Assembly (NCBI RefSeq): GCF_014076495.1
Contig: NZ_CP043575.1
Span: 3,596,001 to 3,660,000 of the forward strand
DNA: 64,000 bases
Origin: Comamonas koreensis
GTDB lineage: Bacteria; Pseudomonadota; Gammaproteobacteria; Burkholderiales; Burkholderiaceae_C
Reading direction: 5' to 3'
In this document: positions 32,323-39,934 of the stretch, in pieces
How the letters are laid out: every line of letters starts with the position of its first letter
How positions within the stretch are numbered: the stretch's first letter is position 1
The notes under the pieces: model-generated
Told to the model about the DNA's origin: nothing
The model's input: the letters and a program-made list of their open reading frames with translations, nothing else
Database searches by the model: none
Translations under genes and position numbers: made by a program

Positions 32323-32505
32323 ATATCTTCTCCGAAGGTTAGGTCTAAAATTCTGCCCCACTATCACGGCAGCCGTGCCTGTGCACCGCATGCCGCAACA
32401 CCTTAGGTAGGCAGGTTTGCGATTTCGTTTTGAACCGATGCGGCAAGCCACACTCGGCAAAACCCTAGGATTCTAACATAGTCCGGCATGGGTCGCGAAG
32501 AAGTT
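32323..32505 (-). promoter_or_regulatory. rpsB promoter and leader
   Basis: The minus strand has TAGAAT (plus 32470-32475) as a -10, five of six to consensus, giving a leader of about 140 bases. The leader contains the hairpin CACGG-CTG-CCGTG. Leaders of rpsB often carry the S2 autoregulation site; whether this one does is not shown. The -35 is poor. Confidence 0.4.
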
Positions 32506-32674
32506 GCACCAACCCCCACCTTGACGATTGCTTGCGTTTTTTGAACCACAGTGGCGCGCCTTACCACGGCAAGCGCAAAAAACTAGGCACAATCTGGCAC
32601 TCGAACGCACGGCTTTTGCAAATGCTTGCACCGGCCGCGCCCCATCCTATGAACGGCCCCCTGTTTTTGTTGTT

Positions 32675-33931
32675 ATGAAGATTGCGATCGTTGGAGCAGG
32701 CATTGCAGGTATAGCAACGGCCTTCGAGCTGATGGAGGCCGGCAACGAGGTCAGTATCTTCGAGCAGCACCGCGCAGCTGGCGAGGAGGCCAGCTTTGCC
32801 CCCTCAGGGCTGATGTGGCCTTGCGCGATCAATCCCTGGGGTGCCACCGCCTTCCAGCAAGCCTTGCAGCTGGGCATGTCGCGCCCGGCGTTTGCCGAGC
32901 TGCAGGTCCAGGGCAGCGTGCTCTCCTCTCCCCGCCGCTGGGCGCGCCGCCAGCAAGGCATTGCCAAAAAGCTGCGCGACCGCGAAACCCTGCCTGCGCT
33001 GCAGTCGCTGGAGCTGCTGGCCATGCAGCGCATGCAGCATGTGCAGGAAATGCTGGAGATCAACGGCCAGTTCAGCCAGGGCCTGCTGCTGCCGCTGCGC
33101 AAGGAGCCCAGCGCCGCTGCGCTGTATGAACTGACCCGGCGCCTGTCGGCCGCGCATATTGACTACCAGCGCTGCGACGAAGCCCAAACCCGCGCCATCG
33201 AGCCGGGCCTGGCCACCGAGATCCAGATCGCCGGCGCCCTGCACCTGCCGGAAGCTTGGTCGGGCAATGGGCGCTTGTTTTCGCAGGGGCTGCTGCAGGC
33301 GCTGCAAGCGCATGGCCTGCAGCTCCATACCCAGCAGCCCGTCAGCGGCATCCAGAGTGCAGGCCAGGGCGTGCGCGTGCAGCTGACCGCCGGCACGCAG
33401 GATTTCGATGCGGTGGTGCTCTGCGCCGGCGCCCACACCAACCAGCTGCTGCGCCCGCACCATGTGCAGCTGCCCAGCGCGCCTATCTATAGCTATAGCG
33501 CGAGCATCCAGATCAGCGAAGAGTCGCTGGCCCCGCGCCGCGCAATCATCGATCTGGAAAACAACATGATCCTGACGCGCCAGGGCTCGCGCCTGCGCAT
33601 CAGCGGCGGCGCCGAGCTGGGCTACGCCGACAGCCCCGAGCGCAGCGATGACGCCCGCCACGCCCTGATCAGCGTGCTGCTCGAGTGGTTCCCCGGCTGC
33701 ATCCAGCCGAGCCAATCGATCCTGCAGATGTGGCGCGGCGCGCGCCTGACGGTGCCCGATGGCCTGCCGGTTGTGGGCGCCTCCGGCATCCCGGGCGTCT
33801 GGCTCAACACCGCCCACGGCGGCTATGGCTGGGGGCTGTCGATGGGCTGCGCCCACCATGTGCGCCAGCTGGTCATGGGCCAGAGCACCAGCACCGCCCC
33901 CGAAGCGCTGGATCTTCACCGCCTGCGCTAA
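32675..33931 (+). CDS. FAD-dependent oxidoreductase, DadA-type
   Basis: 418 residues of the DAO family. KIAIVGAGIAGIATAFELM is the N-terminal FAD-binding GxGxxG; GEEASFAPSGL follows as in D-amino acid dehydrogenase small subunits, and WLNTAHGGYGWGLSMG is the C-terminal FAD contact (usual form GHGTLGWTM). A D-amino-acid or other secondary-amine substrate is likely but not proven. The ATG at 32675 has no strong ribosome binding site. It is divergent from rpsB and 47 bases before the NAD(P)HX repair gene. Confidence 0.82.
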   Translation: MKIAIVGAGIAGIATAFELMEAGNEVSIFEQHRAAGEEASFAPSGLMWPCAINPWGATAFQQALQLGMSRPAFAELQVQGSVLSSPRRWARRQQGIAKKLRDRETLPALQSLELLAMQRMQHVQEMLEINGQFSQGLLLPLRKEPSAAALYELTRRLSAAHIDYQRCDEAQTRAIEPGLATEIQIAGALHLPEAWSGNGRLFSQGLLQALQAHGLQLHTQQPVSGIQSAGQGVRVQLTAGTQDFDAVVLCAGAHTNQLLRPHHVQLPSAPIYSYSASIQISEESLAPRRAIIDLENNMILTRQGSRLRISGGAELGYADSPERSDDARHALISVLLEWFPGCIQPSQSILQMWRGARLTVPDGLPVVGASGIPGVWLNTAHGGYGWGLSMGCAHHVRQLVMGQSTSTAPEALDLHRLR

Positions 33932-33978
33932 CCAGCTGTACCAGCCACCCAGGCCAGGGCCTGCGCTACGATGGTGCC

Positions 33979-35556
33979 ATGCCCGCTTCTGCCACTCTGC
34001 CCTATCCCGCCCTGCTCTCCAGCGACCAGGTTCGCGCGCGCGAGCAATCGCTGGCGGCCACGCTGCCCCACTACCGCCTGATGGCCCGCGCTGGCGAAGC
34101 CACAGCCCGCCTGGCCCTGGCGATTGCGCCGCATGCCCGGCATATCTGGGTGGCCTGCGGCGCCGGCAACAACGGCGGCGATGGCCTCGAAACCGCCATC
34201 CATCTGCGAGCCGCCGGCAAGACCGTGCATATCAGCCTGCAGCCCAGCGCCGGCAAGGCCCTGCCCGCCGATGCCGCCCATGCGCTGCAACGCGCCCAGG
34301 CCGCAGGCCTGGCGATCAGCGCGCAACCGCCCGCCCATTTCGACCTGGCCATCGATGCAGTCTGGGGCATTGGCCTGAGCGCCGGCCGCAGCGCCCCCAC
34401 CGAAGGCCCCGCGCTGGCCTGGCTGCAGCAGCTGCTGGAAACCGATCGCGATGTGCTGTGCATCGACACGCCCTCGGGCCTGCTGGCCGATACCGGCGCC
34501 TGGCTGCCATGGCTAGAACCCCTGGTGCCACAAGCCCCCAGAGGCCGCCGCTTCACGCTCAGCATGCTGGCCCTCAAGCCCGGGCTTTTTACCCTGCAGG
34601 GGCGCGACTGGGCCGGCGAGGTCTGGCTGGCACCGCTGTCGGCCCACAACCCGGTCTGGCGCTGTGACCGGATTCCTGCCGCCGATATGGATACCTCCTC
34701 AGGCACCGGCCAGTTGGTCATCCGCGCCCAAAACCCTCTGCCCACCCACAACAGCCACAAAGGCCTGTTTGGCGATGTCGGTGTCATCGGCGGCCAAAGC
34801 GCCAGCCACGATGGCCAGGGCATGGAAGGCGCCGCCATGCTGGCCGCCAGCGCGGCGCTGCATGCCGGGGCCGGCCGGGTCATGCTACATCTGCTGGGCA
34901 GCAGCTGCACATCGCCCAGGCCTGGCGGCATCGCGGCCGACATCATGCTCCGATCGCTGGAGGCCATGCGCGCACTGCGCGGCAGCCTGGTCTGTGGTTG
35001 CGGCGGTGGCAGCCTGGTCAGCGATGTGATTCCTCAGGCCTTGCCGCATGCAGGCAGCCTGGTGCTCGATGCCGATGCGCTCAACGCCATCGCCGCCCAA
35101 GCCGCTGTACAAACAGCGCTGCTGCAGCGGGCAGCCCAAGCCAGTGCGACTGGGCCCACGGTGCTCACCCCCCACCCACTGGAGCTGGCGCGCCTCTTGG
35201 GCAGCAGCACTGCGCAGATCCAGCGCGACCGCATAGGCGCCGCGCGCCAGGCGGCGCAGCAATGGCAGTGCCTGGTAGTGCTCAAGGGCAGCGGCTCGGT
35301 CATTGCCGCGCCAGATGGGCGCTATGCCATCAACCACAGCGGCAATGCCCGCCTGTCGATTGGCGGCACCGGCGATGTGCTGGCGGGCTGCATCGGCGCG
35401 CACCTGGCAGCGTTGCCGCCCGGCAGCAGCTGGGCGGAGGCCTGGCAGCCGCTGCTCCATGCCGTCTGGCTGCATGGCCATGCGGCCGATATCTGGCCGC
35501 CGGCACGCATGCTGACGGCATCGCGCCTGGCGCGCAGCCTGCAACGGCCAGGCTGA
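33979..35556 (+). CDS. nnr: Bifunctional NAD(P)H-hydrate epimerase / ADP-dependent dehydratase
   Basis: Repairs hydrated NAD(P)H. 525 residues, a YjeF-type fusion: the N-terminal epimerase (about 1-220) has GAGNNGGDGLETAIHL and DAVWGIGLS; the C-terminal ribokinase-like dehydratase (about 245-525) has FGDVGVIGGQ, LVLDADALNAIA, TPHPLELARLLG and the active-site loop SIGGTGDVLAG. The ATG at 33979 is chosen; the frame is open well upstream but overlaps the previous gene. Confidence 0.93.
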   Translation: MPASATLPYPALLSSDQVRAREQSLAATLPHYRLMARAGEATARLALAIAPHARHIWVACGAGNNGGDGLETAIHLRAAGKTVHISLQPSAGKALPADAAHALQRAQAAGLAISAQPPAHFDLAIDAVWGIGLSAGRSAPTEGPALAWLQQLLETDRDVLCIDTPSGLLADTGAWLPWLEPLVPQAPRGRRFTLSMLALKPGLFTLQGRDWAGEVWLAPLSAHNPVWRCDRIPAADMDTSSGTGQLVIRAQNPLPTHNSHKGLFGDVGVIGGQSASHDGQGMEGAAMLAASAALHAGAGRVMLHLLGSSCTSPRPGGIAADIMLRSLEAMRALRGSLVCGCGGGSLVSDVIPQALPHAGSLVLDADALNAIAAQAAVQTALLQRAAQASATGPTVLTPHPLELARLLGSSTAQIQRDRIGAARQAAQQWQCLVVLKGSGSVIAAPDGRYAINHSGNARLSIGGTGDVLAGCIGAHLAALPPGSSWAEAWQPLLHAVWLHGHAADIWPPARMLTASRLARSLQRPG

Positions 35557-35571
35557 CAACCAGACTCGGAC

Positions 35572-36330
35572 TTAGCCGCGCCCCACAAACGGCATCTTGG
35601 TGGCCATCACCGTGTGGAACAGCACATTGCATTCCAGCGGCAGATTGGCCATATAGAGCACCGACTGGCCCACAACATCCACATCCATCAGTGGCTCGGG
35701 CGCAATCTCGCCATGCGCCTGCATGACGCCCTGGGTCATGCGCATCGCCAGCTCGGTGCCGGCATTGCCCACATCGATCTGGCCGACAGCGATGTTCCAC
35801 TTGCGGCCATCGAGCGCGGCGGTCTTGGTCAGGCCCATCACCGCATGCTTGGTGGCGGTATAGGCAATCGACATGGGCCGGGGCGCATGGGCCGAGATGG
35901 AGCCGTTGTTGATGATGCGCCCGCCCATCGGCGACTGCTGGCGCATCACGCGAAAAGCCTGCTGCAAGCAATAGAACATGCCGTTGAGGTTGACATTGAC
36001 AACATCCTGCCAGGTCTCGACCGGCAGCTCATCGATCGGCACCGCAGGCGCGCCGCGCCCGGCGTTGTTGAACAGCATGTCCACGCGGCCAAACTGGGCC
36101 ACGGCCGCATCGAACAAGGCCTTGACCGCCACCGGGTCGGCCACATCGGTGGGCACCACCAGGGCCTGGCCGGCGTCTGCCACATGGCTGGCCACTTCCT
36201 GCAAAGGCTGCGCGCGGCGGCCGGCCAGCACCACCGACCAGCCGTCCTTCATCAAGGCCAGCGCCGCTGCGCGGCCAATCCCGGTGCCCGCACCGGTCAC
36301 CACTGCAATCTTGCGCGTCTTCTCGGTCAT
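35572..36330 (-). CDS. Short-chain dehydrogenase/reductase
   Basis: 252 residues, classical [21 protein letters not shown] is the nucleotide-binding TGxxxGxG motif, LFNNAGRG the NNAG motif, Ser in [10 protein letters not shown] and the YxxxK motif as YTATKHAV complete the active site. The ATG at 36330 has AAGGAG five bases upstream. Substrate unknown. It converges on nnr with a 15-base gap and lies downstream of the rnr terminator, so it probably has its own promoter in 36331-36363. Confidence 0.9.
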   Translation of the reverse strand: MTEKTRKIAVVTGAGTGIGRAAALALMKDGWSVVLAGRRAQPLQEVASHVADAGQALVVPTDVADPVAVKALFDAAVAQFGRVDMLFNNAGRGAPAVPIDELPVETWQDVVNVNLNGMFYCLQQAFRVMRQQSPMGGRIINNGSISAHAPRPMSIAYTATKHAVMGLTKTAALDGRKWNIAVGQIDVGNAGTELAMRMTQGVMQAHGEIAPEPLMDVDVVGQSVLYMANLPLECNVLFHTVMATKMPFVGRG

Positions 36331-36360
36331 CCGTACTCCTTCGATAGTTCTCAGCTCTGT

Positions 36361-36400
36361 GAACGAAAAAAGCCAGGCCATCCCGGGGATGGCCTAGCTT
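36361..36400 (-). terminator. Intrinsic terminator after rnr
   Basis: AGGCCATCC (36375-36383) pairs with GGATGGCCT (36387-36395), extended by AGC/GCT; minus-strand tail TTTTTTCG. Ends the rnr message before the SDR gene. Confidence 0.75.
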
Positions 36401-36424
36401 CGATCATAGTGAATTCACAGCCGA

Positions 36425-38689
36425 TCAGCGGCGTTTGCGCGGTGTCTTCTGTCCCGGTTGTTTGCTCGCGCCGGCGCCCCGGTCATTGCCACGCGGCTTG
36501 CCGGCAGCATGCGCAGCACCCTTGGCCTTGCGCTTGAGGCTGGCGCGCTGGGCGTCATAGGCCTCATCGCGCCCCTCGCGCTGGCGGCTGGACGGCGACG
36601 ACGCCACCTTGGCCGCACGGCCGTTGGAGGCCGGTGCGCGGGCTGCATCCTCACCCTCGCGCACCAGGCGGAAGTCGATCTTGCGCGCATCCAGATCCAC
36701 GCGGCTGACCTGGATCTGCAGGCGGGTGCCAATCGTGTAGCGGATGCCGGTGCGCTCGCCGCGCAGCTCCTGGCGCATCTCGTCAAAGCGGAAGTAATCA
36801 CCCCCCAGCTCGGTGATGTGGATCAGGCCTTCGACATAGAGCTGGTCCAAGGTCACGAACAGGCCAAACGAGGTGACGGCCGAGACCATGCCGCTGTACT
36901 CCTCGCCCAGGTGCTCGCGCATGTACTTGCACTTGAGCCAGGCTTCGACATCGCGGCTGGCCTCATCGGCACGGCGCTCATTGGCACTGCAATGCAGGCC
37001 CGCCGCTTCCCAGGCCTGCACTTCGCGCGATACGCGTTGCACACGCTCGGCCTGCAGCTTTTGCTTGGGGGCAGCCACCCGGCTGGCCAGCCGCTTGGCC
37101 AGCTTGGCCTCGGCCTCTCCAGGCGTGGGCAGCAGCGGCAGCTGGTAGCGCTTGCCCAGCAGGGCGGCCTTGATAACGCGGTGCACCAGCAAATCAGGGT
37201 AACGGCGGATCGGGCTGGTGAAGTGGGTATACGCCTCGTAGCCCAGGCCAAAGTGGCCGCTGTTGATCGGCGTGTAGATCGCCTGCTGCATCGAGCGCAG
37301 CAGCATGGTGTGGATCTGCTGGGCATCGGGCCGGTCCTTGGTGGCCTGGGCAATGGCCTGGAACTCAGCCGGACTCGGGTCGTCGCTGATCGACAAGCCC
37401 ACCCCCATGGCCTTGAGGTAGCCGCGCAGGATGTCCTGCTTCTCGGGCGTCGGGCCTTCGTGCACCCGGAAGAGCCCGGGCTGGCCGCTTTGCTGGATGA
37501 AATCTGCCGCGCAGACATTGGCTGCCAGCATCGCCTCTTCAATCAGGCGGTGGGCCTCGGTGCGGGTGCGGGGCACGATTTTCTCGATGCGGCCGTTCTC
37601 GTCACAGATGATCTGCGTCTCGGTGGTCTCGAAATCCACCGCGCCGCGACGGCCACGCGCCGACAGCAAAGCCTTGTACACATCGTGCAGGTTGAGCAGG
37701 TCAGCCACACGCTCCTTGCGCTTGATCGCTTCCTGGCCCCGGGTGTTGGCCAGAATGGCCGCCACCTCGGTATAGGTAAAGCGCGCATGGCTGTGCATCA
37801 CCGCAGGGTAGAACTGGTAGGCCTGCAGCTCACCATCGGCGGTGACCAGCATATCGGCCACCATGCACAGGCGGTCCACGTTGGGATTGAGCGAACACAG
37901 GCCGTTGGAGAGCTTCTCCGGCAACATGGGGATCACGCGGCGCGGAAAGTAGACGCTGGTGGCACGGTCGTAGGCATCAACGTCGATGGCATTGCCGTTC
38001 TGCACATAGTGGCTCACATCGGCAATCGCCACCAGCAGGCGCCAGCCCTTGGTGCGGCCAATCTTGGCGGGCTCGCAGTACACCGCATCGTCAAAATCAC
38101 GCGCATCTTCACCATCGATGGTGACCAGCGGGATATCGGTGAGGTCGATGCGGGCCTTGCGGTCGGCCAGGCGCACCTTGTCCGGCAGCTTCTTGGCCAG
38201 CGCCAGGCACTCGTCCGAGAACTCATGGGGCACGCCATATTTGCGCACCGCAATCTCGATTTCCATGCCGGGGTCGTCGATCTCGCCCAGCACCTCGACA
38301 ACGCGGCCCACCGGCTGGCCAAACAAGGCTGGGGGCTCGGTCAACTCCACCACGACAACCTGGCCGGTCTTGGCCGCGCCAATCGCCCCATTGGGGATCA
38401 GCACATCCTGGCCATAGCGCTTGTCCTCGGGCGCTACCAGCCAGACGCCGCTTTCCTGCAGCAGCCGGCCAATGATGGGCTGCGCGGAGCGCTCGATGAT
38501 TTCAACAATGCGGCCCTCGGGGCGGCCGCGGCGGTCGGTGCGCACGATGCGGGCGCGGACCCGATCACGGTGCAGTACGGCGCGCATTTCATTGGCCGGA
38601 ATGTAGATGTCGCTTTCGTTGTCATCCCGGATCACAAAGCCGTGGCCTTCACGGTGGCCTTGGACTACACCTTCAATTTCTTCTGACAA
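36425..38689 (-). CDS. rnr: Ribonuclease R
   Basis: Processive 3'-5' exoribonuclease that unwinds structured RNA; acts in decay of rRNA, mRNA and tmRNA-tagged messages. 754 residues: cold-shock domains (GHREGHGFVIRDD), the RNB catalytic domain (IDGEDARDFDDAVYC with the metal Asp residues), a C-terminal S1 domain (GMVSAVTSFGLFVTLD) and a Lys/Arg-rich tail (RASLKRKAKGA to TPRKRR). Start set at TTG 38689, with AGGAG seven bases upstream. The frame stays open further, but there it runs antisense through tRNA-Leu, so those codons are not real. No ATG is available between. Confidence 0.94.
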   Translation of the reverse strand: MSEEIEGVVQGHREGHGFVIRDDNESDIYIPANEMRAVLHRDRVRARIVRTDRRGRPEGRIVEIIERSAQPIIGRLLQESGVWLVAPEDKRYGQDVLIPNGAIGAAKTGQVVVVELTEPPALFGQPVGRVVEVLGEIDDPGMEIEIAVRKYGVPHEFSDECLALAKKLPDKVRLADRKARIDLTDIPLVTIDGEDARDFDDAVYCEPAKIGRTKGWRLLVAIADVSHYVQNGNAIDVDAYDRATSVYFPRRVIPMLPEKLSNGLCSLNPNVDRLCMVADMLVTADGELQAYQFYPAVMHSHARFTYTEVAAILANTRGQEAIKRKERVADLLNLHDVYKALLSARGRRGAVDFETTETQIICDENGRIEKIVPRTRTEAHRLIEEAMLAANVCAADFIQQSGQPGLFRVHEGPTPEKQDILRGYLKAMGVGLSISDDPSPAEFQAIAQATKDRPDAQQIHTMLLRSMQQAIYTPINSGHFGLGYEAYTHFTSPIRRYPDLLVHRVIKAALLGKRYQLPLLPTPGEAEAKLAKRLASRVAAPKQKLQAERVQRVSREVQAWEAAGLHCSANERRADEASRDVEAWLKCKYMREHLGEEYSGMVSAVTSFGLFVTLDQLYVEGLIHITELGGDYFRFDEMRQELRGERTGIRYTIGTRLQIQVSRVDLDARKIDFRLVREGEDAARAPASNGRAAKVASSPSSRQREGRDEAYDAQRASLKRKAKGAAHAAGKPRGNDRGAGASKQPGQKTPRKRR

Positions 38690-38726
38690 ATTATCTGCTC
38701 CTGTTTTGGAAGCCGTTTTTTTGATA

Positions 38727-38732
38727 TACAAT
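38727..38732 (+). promoter_or_regulatory. -10 element of the first tRNA-Leu gene
   Basis: TACAAT ends 18 bases before the tRNA, with TTTGGA 17-18 bases upstream as a weak -35. On the other strand TATATC at 38728-38723 could be the rnr -10, so the two divergent promoters overlap. Confidence 0.5.
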
Positions 38733-38750
38733 CTGATTCTTTCCTGAAAT

Positions 38751-38835
<85 letters not shown>

Positions 38836-38844
38836 AGTTTAACG

Positions 38845-38864
38845 ACAAGTACAACTTGTTTTGT
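38845..38864 (+). terminator. Weak hairpin after tRNA-Leu copy 1
   Basis: ACAAGT-ACA-ACTTGT followed by TTTG. The stem is only six base pairs and AT-rich, so copy 2, which lacks a clear promoter, may be transcribed together with copy 1. Confidence 0.35.
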
Positions 38865-38950
38865 GAAAACGGTGAAAAATCAGTCTTAACGGGCTGGTTC
38901 AACAGTGGTTTTTTAGGAAAGTCGATAAGGGGCACTGCCCTGCATCATCA

Positions 38951-39035
<85 letters not shown>

Positions 39036-39040
39036 GACAT

Positions 39041-39076
39041 AAGCCGTTGCACTTTCGTGCAGCGGCTTTTTCTTTG
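39041..39076 (+). terminator. Intrinsic terminator after tRNA-Leu copy 2
   Basis: AAGCCGTTGCAC pairs with GTGCAGCGGCTT around TTTC, then TTTCTTT. From here to the next tRNA (39405) I see no gene, only the copy 3 promoter at the far end. Confidence 0.75.
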
Positions 39077-39382
39077 TCTGCGATGGGCATCGACGGCGCA
39101 AACCGCATCTTTGCGCTCCCGATATAGCCTGCGCTCGGCAGGCACCACACCATCAGCTGCAGAGGTGGCAGACCCCCCCCTCGCCACACTCCTCTGTACA
39201 GTGATGCCGTATTCTCTTGGGCGCCATGCCAGCTTGCATCACTTGCCAAACCTGGCCGGCACCAGCCACTGCAACCGCTCGCAGCACCTTGGAACTGGGG
39301 CAGCCGCTGAGCGAAATGGCACCCCCACCCGGCGCTCTGAAAAATTTTCCGAATTTGCCCCGAAGCGGTCAAAAATCACCCC

Positions 39383-39388
39383 TATAAT
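39383..39388 (+). promoter_or_regulatory. -10 element of tRNA-Leu copy 3
   Basis: TATAAT, a perfect match, 16 bases before the tRNA, in the context CCTATAATTGC that recurs before copy 4. Confidence 0.6.
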
Positions 39389-39404
39389 TGCGGCTTCCCT
39401 GAAA

Positions 39405-39489
<85 letters not shown>

Positions 39490-39495
39490 AACAGC

Positions 39496-39533
39496 AAAAG
39501 CTGCTGCACACACGATGTGCAGCAGCTTTTTTG
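39496..39533 (+). terminator. Intrinsic terminator after tRNA-Leu copy 3
   Basis: AAAAGCTGCTGCACA pairs with TGTGCAGCAGCTTTT around a five-base loop, followed by further T. Strong. Confidence 0.8.
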
Positions 39534-39640
39534 CTTTGGGCCGGGCATGCTTTGCGGCAGCGCACAGCCACCCGCAGTCTCACGCTATCTTTTTTGAGAA
39601 AAATTTTGCAGTTTTTCTAAAACCGCCACCAACACCCTCC

Positions 39641-39646
39641 TATAAT
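39641..39646 (+). promoter_or_regulatory. -10 element of tRNA-Leu copy 4
   Basis: TATAAT, perfect match, 15 bases before the tRNA, in the same CCTATAATTGC context as copy 3. No good -35. Confidence 0.6.
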
Positions 39647-39661
39647 TGCTCCATCCTGAAA

Positions 39662-39746
<85 letters not shown>

Positions 39747-39752
39747 AACATC

Positions 39753-39785
39753 AAGCCATTGCACCCATGTGCAATGGCTTTTTTG
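39753..39785 (+). terminator. Intrinsic terminator after tRNA-Leu copy 4
   Basis: AAGCCATTGCAC pairs with GTGCAATGGCTT around CCAT, then four T. Similar in outline to the terminator after copy 2. Confidence 0.8.
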
Positions 39786-39877
39786 TTGTCTGCTTGCACG
39801 CAAGCTGCCAGCCCGCAGCCACCACAGGACCCGCCCTTCACTCCCCTCTCCACCAGGTAAGCCCAGCACCAGGCCCA

Positions 39878-39911
39878 TAAAAAACGCCCTGGCGTTCAAG
39901 CACAGGGCGTT
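39878..39911 (-). terminator. Intrinsic terminator after the DUF349 gene
   Basis: AACGCCCTG (39883-39891) pairs with CAGGGCGTT (39903-39911); on the minus strand T6 follows. Confidence 0.75.
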
Positions 39912-39934
39912 GTGAGGGCGGCGCTGTAGAAGGC